A DNA stretch of 64,000 nt, from contig CAWEZE010000023.1 of the NCBI GenBank assembly GCA_963813485.1, positions 62,001 through 126,000 of the forward strand, in the 5' to 3' direction. Below, one piece after another: positions 52,478 through 61,661 of this stretch; the first letter of the stretch is position 1, and the number at the start of each line of letters is the position of its first letter. This DNA is from DASQUK01 sp963813485. Its GTDB lineage: Bacteria; Actinomycetota; Acidimicrobiia; Acidimicrobiales; VFJN01. The notes beneath the pieces were generated by a model. That model worked only from the letters and a program-made list of their open reading frames with translations. It was not told the origin of the DNA and ran no database searches. The translations under genes and the position numbers were made by a program.

Positions 52478-53176
52478 CTAGTGGGTGGGCGCGACCTTCG
52501 TGAACTCGGTCTCGATGCCGGCTCGGAGGTCGGCCAGGAGAGCGGCGCGGGCCCGGTGCTTGCTGGCTGCGTGTGCGGATGCGTCGAGCGTCAGGAACGA
52601 CGCCGCGACCTCCTGGGCGACGGGCACAACGGCGTCGGGGTCCACGAGCCGGTCGAGCAGACCCACCTCGACCGCCTCGCGCGGTGTGAACACCTCGGCC
52701 AGGCCCACCGCACGGTCCAAGCTCGAGGGTGAGAGCCGGTAACGGAGGATTGCGAGCGCCGGATACGGCATGGGCAGGCCGATAGCTACCTCGTTGGCCT
52801 GGAGTTTGAAGTCACCTGTGGCGCCGATCCGGTAGTCGCCCGAGCAGAGGAGGAACAGACCCATGGCCACGGCGTGGCCGGTACAGGCCGCAACGATCGG
52901 GTGGGTAAAGCTCAAGAGACGCTCGGCCAGCTCGAACCCGCCCCGGAGCATGAGTCCGGCCTCTGCCCCACCGGCGCCGAGCACGCCGAGATCGAAGCCG
53001 CCCGAGAACCGACCCGGGCGTCCCGCGAGGACGACTGCGCCCACCGAGTCGGACTCGGCTAGATCGAACGCCGCGCCGAGTTCATCGAGCATTGCCGGCG
53101 AGAGCGCGTTGGCCTTGCCGTCGTCCATCGTGATCGTGGCGACGGCGGCTTCGACGGTGTAGCTGAGCAGGGTCAC
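52478..53176 (-). CDS. Enoyl-CoA hydratase/isomerase-family protein
   Basis: 232 residues from GTG 53176, with GGAGATACACC as ribosome binding site. The crotonase fold shows in ATITMDDGKANALSPAMLDE, AVVLAGRPGRFSGGFDLGVLG (oxyanion-hole region), HPIVAACTGHAVAMGLFLLC and PREAVEVGLLDRLVDPD. The usual catalytic Glu pair cannot be confirmed, so the exact reaction on acyl-CoA (hydration, isomerisation) is open. The start overlaps the SRPBCC gene stop by four bases. Confidence 0.88.
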   Translation of the reverse strand: MTLLSYTVEAAVATITMDDGKANALSPAMLDELGAAFDLAESDSVGAVVLAGRPGRFSGGFDLGVLGAGGAEAGLMLRGGFELAERLLSFTHPIVAACTGHAVAMGLFLLCSGDYRIGATGDFKLQANEVAIGLPMPYPALAILRYRLSPSSLDRAVGLAEVFTPREAVEVGLLDRLVDPDAVVPVAQEVAASFLTLDASAHAASKHRARAALLADLRAGIETEFTKVAPTH

Positions 53177-53775
53177 GGTGTATCTCCAGGATCTGCGACC
53201 GATGGGGCTGAGGCGCGGGAGAGGACCGGCTTCGACTCCGCGCGGCGCGCGACGACTCTCAGTACCTCGCGACGAATCACGGCAGCGCCCGGGTGGACGA
53301 AGAACCAGTAGGCGGCAAAGGCCCTCCGCGTCCTCGGGTCCGTCGCTAGAACGCGGGTCTCGGTGCTCAGACGTGTGCCCGCCGGGATGGATTCGAGGCG
53401 AAACTCCATCCCGACCTTGATCCATCCGGGTTGCGACCAGGCTCGCAGAGCCGGGACGTCCAGGTCGGGCGGTGTCGATCCTCCCAGCAGGCGCCAAGCC
53501 TGGCTAAGGCCTGCTGAGATCACGAAGTGGGGTCGCTCGGAGACCAGCACCGGAATCGGCGTCACATCGTGAAAGGTGCGTCCGGCCAGCGGCCGATGCT
53601 TCCGGCCGGAGAGCCGGGCGGGTAGGAGTCTCACGGCCTCGAGCGCCCACCCCACGGGAAGCGCTGACATGGTGACTCCGTGCAGCTCGTCCCACACCAC
53701 GCTCGGCGGGGCGCCAACGGCACGGGCGTGACACATCCGATGCTGCGGGTTCGGAATCACGTCGTCGAGATTCAT
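53173..53775 (-). CDS. SRPBCC-type polyketide cyclase-like protein
   Basis: 200 residues (MNLDDVIPNPQHRMCHARAV). START-like features are HRMCHARAVGAPPSVVWDELHG, FHDVTPIPVLVSERPHFVIS, WIKVGMEFRLESIPAGTRLSTET and PRTRRAFAAYWFFVHPGAAVI, a signature common in mycobacterial and actinomycete DUF2867-like proteins. It probably binds a hydrophobic ligand. Translation coupled to the enoyl-CoA hydratase gene by a GTGA overlap. Confidence 0.75.
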   Translation of the reverse strand: MNLDDVIPNPQHRMCHARAVGAPPSVVWDELHGVTMSALPVGWALEAVRLLPARLSGRKHRPLAGRTFHDVTPIPVLVSERPHFVISAGLSQAWRLLGGSTPPDLDVPALRAWSQPGWIKVGMEFRLESIPAGTRLSTETRVLATDPRTRRAFAAYWFFVHPGAAVIRREVLRVVARRAESKPVLSRASAPSVADPGDTP

Positions 53776-53904
53776 GGCTGGGCGTCATCGTCCGTCGCCT
53801 GTCGGGCGAGGCGCGACTCGATTGCCGATCGTAGGACTCGGCGAGCCGGGCCGTGGGGTCCCTGTTCGTCGGGCGGAGCGTCTCGAACCGCGACCAGGAG
53901 CGCC

Positions 53905-54059
53905 GATGGCGCGTCGAGCGGTTCTATCGTGAGGCGATCGCACATCTCGGCCGCACGCGCGTGCGTATGGAACTGGCCCGCGCGGATCTCGTCTACGGAG
54001 AGTGGCTGCGACGCGAGCACCGGCGCCTCGACGCGCGCGACGCTCCCGTCTCAACGTGA
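53905..54059 (+). pseudogene. Remnant of a LuxR-type AAA regulator
   Basis: A short frame reads VERFYREAIAHLGRTRVRME, LARADLVYGEWLRREHRRLDARD, then ends. In full-length LuxR-type AAA regulators this block lies just before the C-terminal DNA-binding domain (EAI..LGRTR...LARA.L.YGEWLRRE.RR.DAR). No P-loop, TPR region or LuxR helix is found around it. It is a decayed fragment. A member of the same family lies at the right end of the window. Confidence 0.65.
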
Positions 54060-54072
54060 AAGGGCTCCCACC

Positions 54073-54666
54073 ATGCGCTCCGACATCGCACCCGGCGGCA
54101 GGTTCCCGGACTACGAGCTCCCCGATCACACGGACGTCTCCCGCAAGCTCAGCGAGCTGCAGGGCGACGATCCCCTGATCCTCACGCTCGCGCGCGGCCA
54201 CTACTGCCCGAAGGAGCACCAGCAGCACCTCGAGCTCGCCGCGTTCTATCCCAAGATTGCCGTGGCCTACACCCAGATCGTCACGATCTCAACCGACGCC
54301 CATCACGAGCTCCAGGAGTTCCGCGCGTCGGTCGGCGCCCAGTGGACCTTCATGTCCGACCCGGAGCGCATCATCCAGAAGGAGCTCGATATCCAGGAGT
54401 ACACCGACCCCGAGCACGACCCGATGATCCCGCACACGCTCGTGCTGAAGCCCGGTCTCGTCATCCACAGCATCTACAACGGCTACTGGTTCTGGGGGCG
54501 TCCCTCGATCGATGACCTGCGCCACGACCTGAGGGCCGTCACGCGCGAGATCCGCCCCGACTGGGACCTCAGCGCCCCCGGGCTGCGCGACGCTTGGAAC
54601 GCGGGCGACCTCTCGCCCTTCCATGGTTGGAACAAGCAGGCCCCTGCAAGCCCGAGCGTCGCATGA
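54073..54666 (+). CDS. Peroxiredoxin/thioredoxin-like (AhpC/TSA) protein
   Basis: 197 residues from ATG 54073 (MRSDIAPGGRFPDYELPDHT). PGGRFPDYELPDHTDVSRKLSEL is the redoxin N-terminus, and LILTLARGHYCPKEHQQHLE carries the single active-site Cys in a GHYCP context, as in peroxiredoxin-like proteins that lack the CxxC pair. IPHTLVLKPGLVIHSIYNGYW is the later strand. It may reduce peroxides or serve as a disulfide partner. It is preceded by the LuxR remnant, and not clearly in an operon. Confidence 0.8.
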   Translation: MRSDIAPGGRFPDYELPDHTDVSRKLSELQGDDPLILTLARGHYCPKEHQQHLELAAFYPKIAVAYTQIVTISTDAHHELQEFRASVGAQWTFMSDPERIIQKELDIQEYTDPEHDPMIPHTLVLKPGLVIHSIYNGYWFWGRPSIDDLRHDLRAVTREIRPDWDLSAPGLRDAWNAGDLSPFHGWNKQAPASPSVA

Positions 54667-54754
54667 TGCGCGCGACCGATTGCTGACCCAAACGACATGA
54701 ACCTCGACGCTGGGGCCGACTGGGGGTCGAAGCCAGCTCGAGCCTGATCGCGGC

Positions 54755-55801
54755 CTAGACGGCGGGGATGACCTCGTCGTGGATCAGGTGCAGCTGTGTG
54801 TCGACGTCGGCCACCCCCTCGATGTCCATCCCGGTGAACGCCTTGACGAGGCTGCGGTCGGTGATCGCCAGGATCATGTGGTTCACGCCGGCCGGGGCGA
54901 TCTCGTCGCGGATCTTCGCCGCACACTCGGCGGGCGAGCCCGACACCGACAGCCGCTCGGCCAGCTCCGGCGACGTCAGCTCGATCCCCTTGGCCAGGTC
55001 GCCGCCCGCGATGGCGTCGATGATCGGCTTCAGCTCGGCGGCGTCCACGCCGTTGCGCGCGAGCTGCTCGGCGGGCATCGACGAGGCGTAGATGCCGACC
55101 ATCGCCCGCGCCGCGTCCTTCGCCTTTGCCGAGTCTGGGCCGGTGGCGAACACCACCCACGCGCCGATGTCGAGCGCGTCGGCGTTCTTGCCGGCCCGCT
55201 CGGCGCCGATGCGGATGTGCTCGACGGCGAAGTCGTAGGCCCCCCGCGTGTAGCTGAGCGCGTGGTGGCAGCCGTCGGACAACTCACCGGCCGCCTCGAA
55301 CGACTTCGGCCCGCGCATCGCCCCGATCATCAGCGGCACGCGCTCCTGCACCGGCCGGGCGAACGTGAACAGCCCGTCGTAGGTGAAGAACTCGCCTGAG
55401 AACGTGATCGCGCCGTCGTCGAGCAGCGTGCGGATGACGTGGTGCGCCTCCTTGGTGCGCGACAGCGGCCTGGTCGTCGTCCAGTCGATGCCGTACTGGG
55501 CGAGCAGCCCGAAGTTGCCGCTGGAGATCACCGCCTCGGCGCGCCCACCCGAGAGCTCGTCGAGGGTGGCGACGGACTGGGCGATCAACGTCGGCTCGCG
55601 CAGCACGACCGACGACAGGCTCGGGCCGAAGCGGATGTTCTCGGTCTGCGTCGCAGCGGCGGCGAACAGCAACCACATGTCCTTGTGCCACGTCTCGTCG
55701 GCGGCGTAGCAGGCGTGGAAGCCGAGCTCGTCGGCCAGCTTGATCGACGCAAGAGACTCCGCCAGCGGGTAGTCGGGCAAGAGGACGTAGCTGTACTTCA
55801 C
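54755..55801 (-). CDS. LLM-class F420-dependent oxidoreductase
   Basis: 348 residues (MKYSYVLLPDYPLAESLASI). TIM-barrel features: LGFHACYAADETWHKDMWLLF, NIRFGPSLSSVVLREPTLIAQ, LSGGRAEAVISSGNFGLLAQYG and VPLMIGAMRGPKSFEAAGE. It is close to the mer-like F420-dependent family. It is the last gene of the operon formed by the Fe-S protein, FAD dehydrogenase and 112-residue gene; its ATG overlaps the stop of the gene before it by four bases. It probably transfers hydride in the same pathway. Confidence 0.9.
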   Translation of the reverse strand: MKYSYVLLPDYPLAESLASIKLADELGFHACYAADETWHKDMWLLFAAAATQTENIRFGPSLSSVVLREPTLIAQSVATLDELSGGRAEAVISSGNFGLLAQYGIDWTTTRPLSRTKEAHHVIRTLLDDGAITFSGEFFTYDGLFTFARPVQERVPLMIGAMRGPKSFEAAGELSDGCHHALSYTRGAYDFAVEHIRIGAERAGKNADALDIGAWVVFATGPDSAKAKDAARAMVGIYASSMPAEQLARNGVDAAELKPIIDAIAGGDLAKGIELTSPELAERLSVSGSPAECAAKIRDEIAPAGVNHMILAITDRSLVKAFTGMDIEGVADVDTQLHLIHDEVIPAV

Positions 55802-56133
55802 GGTGATCCTCCCTCACTCTGGCTCGCATCGGGTGCTTCGGTGGTTCCGGTGGGGGGTTCAGCGTCGAGCTCGGCGAGGAGCTCGGCGCCCGACACGACG
55901 CGCTCGGCGAAGTGGCGATGCATCCACGCCAGGTGGTCGTGACGGCTGTGCATGATCCGCAACGTGTCCCAGTTGGGGAACGTCTGCTGGAGCACCCACC
56001 GCTCCATCAGGCGGGGATCGACCTCGTAGACGTGCTCGAAGCGGGTGATCGCCACGTCGCTCGCCCGCGCCGCCGGCGGCGGCGTCATCTGCTCGGCGTG
56101 GCGGTAGCCGATCGGGCCGTTCGGGCCGGCCAT
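55798..56133 (-). CDS. Hypothetical protein of the Fe-S/FAD/LLM operon
   Basis: 111 residues from ATG 56133 (MAGPNGPIGYRHAEQMTPPP); GTG 56136 is possible. The middle is helical and rich in His, Trp and Arg: RFEHVYEVDPRLMERWVLQQ and WDTLRIMHSRHDHLAWMHRHF. No family known. It is translationally coupled on both sides (FAD gene upstream, LLM gene downstream), so its product likely works with them, perhaps as a small subunit. Confidence 0.65.
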   Translation of the reverse strand: MAGPNGPIGYRHAEQMTPPPAARASDVAITRFEHVYEVDPRLMERWVLQQTFPNWDTLRIMHSRHDHLAWMHRHFAERVVSGAELLAELDAEPPTGTTEAPDASQSEGGSP

Positions 56134-57642
56134 CACCGACCACCTCCCTCATAGGCCCGGTCGAGGCCGTACTTGCCGGGGTTCATGATGTTGTTGGGGT
56201 CGAGCGCCCGCTTCACGTCGAGCATCACGCCGTAGCCGCGCCCGAGCTCCTCGGGCACCAGATCGACCTCGCCCTCCCGGCACGACCCGTGGCAGGCGCT
56301 GATCGAGCCGCGGTAGCGCAGCGTCACCGCCGCGAGGTCCCGCTTGGCCTGCACCCACAGCCGCCAGGCCTCGTCGCCGAGCTGCTGCTCCCAGATCCCG
56401 ACGTCGATCTCGGTGAGGTAGTCGATGCCGGTCGCCCCGTTGGTGTAGGCGAACATCCCCCAGTCGTCGAAGACGTCGGTGCGCCGGCGCAGCTCGGTGA
56501 CGATGGCGTGCCACTCCCGCGTGACGGCGGGCAGGTTGGTGTGAGCTGATCGAGGCGTCCTCGCAGTGCCAGCTCATCGGCACGACCTGACCCGAGCGGG
56601 TGCGACCGTGCAGCGGCGTCGCGTAGCGGTCGTGGCGCGCGGCCCAGTCGCCCTCGGAGATCTCGTCGCCGAGGTAGCGGCCGCCGTGCTCGCGGGCGAT
56701 GCGCAAGAGGCGCTTGCCGCCGACGCGCACCTCGTCCTCCCAGCCGTACAGCGCCGTGCACACGAGCGCCTTCACGTCCGACGGCTGGGGGATGTAGGCC
56801 TCGTCGTCGCGGCGCAGGTAGGCGACCTTCCACTCGTCGAACAGCACCGCCCCGGCGAACGTGGCGACCCCGGCGCGGGCGAGCGCGCCGACGCAGCGGT
56901 GGGCGGTGTCGTAGTCACTGAAGGCGAAGAACGGCGACAGCTCCGCCTCCGGCTTCGGGAACAGCTTGAGCGTCGCCCGGGTGGCGATCCCGAGCGTGCC
57001 CTGGTGACCCATGAACAGGTGCTTGAGCTGGTAGCCGCTCGAGCTGCGGGTGATGTTGCCGCCGATGCCGTCGCCGACGTGCATCACCTCGCCCGTCGGC
57101 AGGACGTGGTCGAAGCTGAGCACGAGGTCGCGGGTGTGCCCGTAGCGCGACCCGATCAGCGACCAGCCGCTCGTGCCGATCCGCCCCCCGACGAGCGAGC
57201 ACGGGTACGACGCCGGGTTGTCCGGGTAGATCAGCCCGTGCGGGCCGAGGACCTCGTTGAGCTTGAGCATGTTGATGCCGACGCCGACGGTGCAGGTGCG
57301 GTTGTCGAGGTCGATCTCGTGGATCTGGTTCATCCGCTTGACGTCGACGAGGATCCCGTGACGAAGAGGCACGGCGCCGTCGGTCAGTCCCGTGCCGCCG
57401 TCGCGGGGCACAACCGGCACGCCCAGCTCGTTGGCGAGGCGGACGACGGCGACGACGTCGTCGGTCGACTCGGGCAGCACGACGACGTCGGGGACATGCT
57501 CGGACCACCGGTGCACCGGGAACGGTGCGGGCGTCCTCGCCCGGTTGAATCGGTCGGCCTTCGATGTCAGCACCTGGTCGGCGGGCAGGACGCCCTGCAG
57601 CCGGCTGACGAGGTGGTCGAGGGCGTCGGCGGTGAGGCTCAT
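56133..57642 (-). CDS. FAD-binding oxidase (glycolate oxidase GlcD-like), one frameshift
   Basis: Starts at ATG 57642 (MSLTADALDHLVSRLQGVLP). The PCMH FAD domain has VPVVPRDGGTGLTDGAVPL, CTVGVGINMLKLNEVLGPHG and GGRIGTSGWSLIGSRYGHTRD. After CEDASIS near 56543 the frame breaks; with one base removed it continues NLPAVTREWHAIVTELRRR and on through TEIDVGIWEQQ, to the C-terminal DPNNIMNPGKYGLDRAY. The repaired protein has about 502 residues, the normal size for a flavin oxidase of the GlcD/AldS type. It oxidises a 2-hydroxy acid or similar alcohol and passes electrons to the Fe-S partner. Confidence 0.85.
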
Positions 57643-58977
57643 CGCTTGGCCGTGTCGCCGCCGACGACGATCCCCAGCGACTCGGCGAGCAGCTCGTGGA
57701 GGTCGACGACGTCGATGCTCGCCTCGGCGCCCGCCGCGGTCAGCGGTCGCTCGGACCACGGGCAGGCGCTGACGAGCGTGTCGACGTCGAGCGTCGCGGC
57801 GTGCTCGATGCGCCGGGCGCTGATCGCAGCGGTCAGCTCCGGCTTCTCGATGGCCAGCCCGCCGCCGGCACCCGAGCAGTACGACCACTGGGTGACCCGG
57901 TCGACGTCGTGGAACGTGAGCCCGGGGATGGCCCGCAGGATCTCGCGCGGCTCGCGCCAGATCCCCTTGCGCTTGTTCAGCCGGCACGGGTCGTGGTACG
58001 TGACGGTGCGCTCGATCGGGACGTCGGGGCGCAGCCGGCCGTCGCCCAGCATCTCGGCGAACAGCTCGACGAGCGAGCACGACCTCGATGTCGAAATCGT
58101 CGCCGAAATAGCGCGGGTAGTCCTCGGTGAAGCTGATGTAGTCGTGGGGGTCGAGCACGAGCACCCGGCGGGCGCCGGTGGCGCGCCAGTCGGCGAGGTT
58201 GTGCTCGGCGAAGCGGCGGGCCTGGTCGGTGTAGCCCATCTCGGCTGCCGGGCCGCCACAGCACCACTGCTCTGCCATCAGCCCGAACTCGTAGCCGGCG
58301 CGCTGGAGGATCTGGGCCACCGCCCGCGGCACCGAGGTGCGGTAGAAAGCGGCCTCGCAGTCGACGAACAGGATCGACTCGCCGCCGATCGGCAGGTCGA
58401 GGCCGTCGGCCCAGTCGCGGACGTGCTCCTGGCTGACTGGCGTGTCGCCAAGCACGGGCTCGTGGGTGCGCTCGTCGGTCGACGCGTTCCAGCCCTGCCA
58501 CGCACCCTGGTGGACGCCCTGGTCGACGGCGAGCGCGCGCATCGCCTTGACCACGTCGACGGTGCGGGTGCGGAAGCGGTAGAAGTCCCCGGTGAACAGC
58601 GTGTTCGGGCAGCGCAGCTCGCACGCCCCGCACTGCGTGCAGTTGACGTAGTCGGCGGCCACGTCGGCGACGTCGAGGTGGCCGCGCTCCATCGCAACGA
58701 CGTTGGCGTGGAACGCCGTCGGCGACCACGACTCGTTGCGTGTGACCTGCACGACCGGGCACACCTCGCGGCAGAACTTGTGGCCGGAGGAGAAGCAGTT
58801 GTAGGAGCCGTTGTGCCACTCGGCGAGGAACTGCGCCGTGCGGTTGTCGCGTCCCGGCAGCGTCGGCGGGGCGACCGCCACGGTGTCCGGCTGGGCGTCC
58901 CACGGCTCGCCGCCGTTGCCCGATCCCGGCGTGTACGGCTCGGCCAACGACCGTCCCCGGTCGTTCGTCTCCGTCAT
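57639..58977 (-). CDS. Fe-S protein (GlcF/HdrD-like CCG domain), one frameshift
   Basis: ATG 58977 (MTETNDRGRSLAEPYTPGSG). Cluster-binding sites: CREVCPVVQ and CTQCGACELRCPNTLF. CCG-type motifs follow: EQWCCGGPAAEMGYT, and after the break YHDPCRLNKRKG and SYCSGAGGG. At about 58078 an extra G turns VVLLVELFAEML into another frame; dropping it gives a protein of about 445 residues. The protein carries electrons from the FAD subunit to a quinone or other acceptor, as in glycolate or heterodisulfide systems. The start of the FAD gene overlaps its stop by four bases. Confidence 0.85.
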
Positions 58978-59159
58978 GTGCTCCGAAACCCCTCGAGAGC
59001 AAGACGAGCCGACCGAGCGTCAGCCCGCGTCCGCCACGGTAGCCCGTCGGCAATGGCGGCGCGATGGCCTCCTACGGCCGTTCGACTCGGCACGTGCGGA
59101 ACAGCGCCGCGGCGGTCTCCTGGTCGGCCGGCCTGGTCCGAAGCGGAGACCGGGACTGT

Positions 59160-59765
59160 CTAGTTGAGGTCGGGAAGGCGAATGAGGTTGGCGCCGGCGA
59201 GCGGAGCGCCGATCTGTTGCATCGCGCCGCCCGTGATCAGATCGCCCAGGTCGATGGTGAAGAAGCCCGCGTCCTGGAACAGTGCGCTTACCTCGGCCTT
59301 CGCATCCAGGTCGTCGCCTGAGAGGAAGAGCACGCGCTGGCCTCCCGCCTCGTGCGGATCTGCGCCGAGCACGGCAGCGCCGAGCGTGTTCGCGGCCTTC
59401 ACGACTGGTGCTCCGCCGACGAGGTCGGCGACGACCTCGCTCGACGTCCTCCCGTCGAGGTCGCTGGGGTCGAAGTCGTTCGTGGCGTCGACGACGATCT
59501 GGCCGTTCCATTGGAGTCCCGCGAGGGCGTCCGGGACGCTGGCCCACGGCACGGCGATGACCACGATTCTCGCTGCTGCGGCGTCGGCCACCGTCCCCGC
59601 CGACGCGCCATCGCCCAGCGCCGCGACCACCGACGTCAGTGATTCGGGGCCACGGCTGTTGGCGACGACGACGGGGCGGCCGGCGCGCTGCGCGGTGCTT
59701 GCCATCGCCTGGCCGAGCCGGCCGGCGCCGAGGATTCCGACTGGAGTTTGGTCCGCTCGCTTCAT
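59160..59765 (-). CDS. F420H2:NADP oxidoreductase-like NAD(P)-binding protein
   Basis: 201 residues (MKRADQTPVGILGAGRLGQA). The GxGxxG dinucleotide fold is VGILGAGRLGQAMAS, followed by VVVANSRGPESL, the VIAVPWASVPDAL strand and VVKAANTLGAAVLGADP, with GGAMQQIGAPLAGANLI at the end. It belongs to the Fno/NADPH-dependent F420 reductase superfamily, which exchanges hydride between F420 and NADP. It follows the DNA glycosylase with a one-base overlap, and fits the F420 enzymes of the window. Confidence 0.88.
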   Translation of the reverse strand: MKRADQTPVGILGAGRLGQAMASTAQRAGRPVVVANSRGPESLTSVVAALGDGASAGTVADAAAARIVVIAVPWASVPDALAGLQWNGQIVVDATNDFDPSDLDGRTSSEVVADLVGGAPVVKAANTLGAAVLGADPHEAGGQRVLFLSGDDLDAKAEVSALFQDAGFFTIDLGDLITGGAMQQIGAPLAGANLIRLPDLN

Positions 59766-60412
59766 CAGATGCCTCCGTCGTACTCGGATGCGAACAGGTA
59801 GCTCACGGCAAGGCTTCGGTACGGCCGCCAGCGCTCCGCCAACCGGACCATCTCGTCTTCGGTGGGTGGGTGGTCGAGTCCGTAGACGCGTTGGATCGCC
59901 CGCCGGAGGGCAAGGTCACCGGAGAGGAAGACGTCGGGCCGGTCGAGGGCCACGAGCAAGAAGCCGTGTGCCGTCCAAGTGCCGATGCCCGAGACTTCGG
60001 TCAGGGCCGCCTCGACCTCGTCGTCCGTCATGTGCGACAAGGCCTCGTCGCTGAGACGACCGTCGACGAACCGCTCCGCCAGCGCCCGCAGTGTCTCGCC
60101 CTTGCGGGCGGAGAGGCCGCTGGCGCGAAGGACGTGCGGGTCCGCGGCGAGCAGCTCCGCCGCAGTCGGCAGCCGTCCTGCGAAGTGCTCCTCGAGACGG
60201 GACACGATTGCCCGCGTCGCTCGGACCGAGAGCTGCTGGCCGGCGACCTGGAAGATCAGCGTTCCGAAGGCATCGAGGGCCGGGAGCTCGTCGAGCCAAG
60301 CCCGAGGGCGGAAGTCCGGGTGCGCATCGATGATCCCGCCGAGCACCGGGTCGGCCTTGCGCAGAAAGGCCCGCGCCCTCGGGTCGGCGACCGGTGCTCT
60401 GGTGGCGTTCAT
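59765..60412 (-). CDS. DNA-3-methyladenine glycosylase (AlkA/HhH-GPD family)
   Basis: 215 residues (MNATRAPVADPRARAFLRKA). The HhH-GPD signature is ALTEVSGIGTWTAHGFLLVALDRPDVFLSG, with the catalytic Asp expected in FLSGDLALRRAI. FQVAGQQLSVRATRAIVSRLEEH is the usual N-terminal helix pair. The enzyme removes alkylated purines from DNA. Its ATG overlaps the stop of the short isochorismatase-like frame (60409-60412). Confidence 0.92.
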   Translation of the reverse strand: MNATRAPVADPRARAFLRKADPVLGGIIDAHPDFRPRAWLDELPALDAFGTLIFQVAGQQLSVRATRAIVSRLEEHFAGRLPTAAELLAADPHVLRASGLSARKGETLRALAERFVDGRLSDEALSHMTDDEVEAALTEVSGIGTWTAHGFLLVALDRPDVFLSGDLALRRAIQRVYGLDHPPTEDEMVRLAERWRPYRSLAVSYLFASEYDGGI

Positions 60413-60627
60413 TCCTCGAGCAGGCGCTCCGTGAGCACGATCTGAACGACGTCCGCCATTCCGAACGCCTTCGTTGTCTTCACCGCCGACACGATGTTCT
60501 TCAGCATCAGGCCCGGATCCATGGATCTCACTGCGGCGATCTGGGAGGGCTGGTAGTCGATCACGACCATCGCCGCGTTCTGCGGGGTGATCAGATGGTC
60601 GGCGAGAGGATCGCGTATCGCGCTCAC
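60409..60627 (-). pseudogene. Truncated isochorismatase-family hydrolase
   Basis: GTG 60627 opens MSAIRDPLADHLITPQNAAM then VVIDYQPSQIAAVRSMDPGL, the conserved start of isochorismatase-like hydrolases with the catalytic Asp in VVIDYQPSQ. After KTTKAFGM the sequence departs into ADVVQIVLTERLLEE and stops. The Lys and Cys of the catalytic trio, normally beyond residue 100, are missing. It is a 72-residue fragment caught between the MBL and glycosylase genes, still coupled to both by four-base overlaps. Confidence 0.75.
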
Positions 60628-61589
60628 GGGTGAACCTGGGAGCCGTAGCCGAGGTCGAGGCGGATCGACTCCATGACCCAGAACGTAGTGCTGGCGGTGA
60701 ACACGTCGGCCGCGGCCAGCACGCCTGTGTACTTCTCGATGACGGGTGCTGCGGCGGTGTCGGTCACGGCGTCGAGGTACCCCTTCACGCCGGCCCAGAC
60801 GTTCTCGCCGTACTTCACGAAGTAGGGGGTGGGATCGAGCGTGTCGATCGTCGCCCTGACGCTGGCCGCGATGTCGGCGATGTATTGCTGGTGCACGGTC
60901 ACGTCGTCGCGGGTGCCGAGCCGGCCGAGGTGACCGCCGATGAAGTGCTTCCACGCGTAGGCGAGGGCGTTCGCCGGCGCCTCGATGTAGCCGGGGATGT
61001 CCTCGGTGAGATTGGAGAGGTAGACGGGAGCCCAGCCCGGGTTGACGACGTCGACGAGCATGAGCGTGTCGTGGTCCGGCATGTGGATGTAGATGTTGTC
61101 GGGTGAGTGGTTGGAGCCGTACCAGGCCAGGTCGATGCGCTCGCCGCCGATCTCTAGGCTGCGCCGGTCCTGGAACGTCTCCTCGGGCGCGGGCCGGGCC
61201 GGGTCGTCGTCGCGCAGCAGGAGCCGCCGAGTCTCCTCGTGTCCGATGCGGACGACGTCCTTGTCGAACAGGGAGGACGCGCCGGCGTGGTCGGCGTGGT
61301 GGTGCGAGTAGATGAGGTGGGTCACCTGGTTGCTCACGCCGTTGGCGGCGGCGATCTCGTCGACGGCGCGCCGGATGTTGTGGCCGATGGTGGGGGGTGC
61401 GTCGAGCAGGACCACGCCGTCAGGGGTGGTCAGGAACGCCGACTGGTAGGTGCCGTCGGTCACCCAGTAGAGGTTTCGCTCGACGCGGCCGACGTAGTAC
61501 CCCTGGTCGTTGAGGGCGGGCCCCAGGGCAGACCGGGGAACCGGCGCGTAGTCAGGCAGCGAGGTCTCAGTTGTAGCCATGAAAGGCAT
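60624..61589 (-). CDS. MBL-fold metallo-hydrolase
   Basis: 321 residues from ATG 61589; ATG 61580 (MATTETSLPDYAPVPRSALG) is equally possible. The metal site reads HLIYSHHHADHAGASSLF (HxHxDH), and a later His is in WYGSNHSPDNIYIHMPDH with DVVNPGWAP following. Members include lactonases, arylsulfatase-like and choline-sulfur-type hydrolases; the substrate is not known. Its stop overlaps the isochorismatase fragment start (GTGA). Confidence 0.88.
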   Translation of the reverse strand: MPFMATTETSLPDYAPVPRSALGPALNDQGYYVGRVERNLYWVTDGTYQSAFLTTPDGVVLLDAPPTIGHNIRRAVDEIAAANGVSNQVTHLIYSHHHADHAGASSLFDKDVVRIGHEETRRLLLRDDDPARPAPEETFQDRRSLEIGGERIDLAWYGSNHSPDNIYIHMPDHDTLMLVDVVNPGWAPVYLSNLTEDIPGYIEAPANALAYAWKHFIGGHLGRLGTRDDVTVHQQYIADIAASVRATIDTLDPTPYFVKYGENVWAGVKGYLDAVTDTAAAPVIEKYTGVLAAADVFTASTTFWVMESIRLDLGYGSQVHP

Positions 61590-61661
61590 GGTGGCCGCCC
61601 CGCCAGGCGATCGAATCCCCGAATTCCTTAGTCCCACCACCAGTGACATGCTGCTGGAGGA

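Noticed and set aside
56566..59163. 865-residue open frame on the plus strand
   Set aside because: Mirror of the Fe-S and FAD genes. The minus strand carries clear cluster motifs and FAD motifs, the plus strand none.
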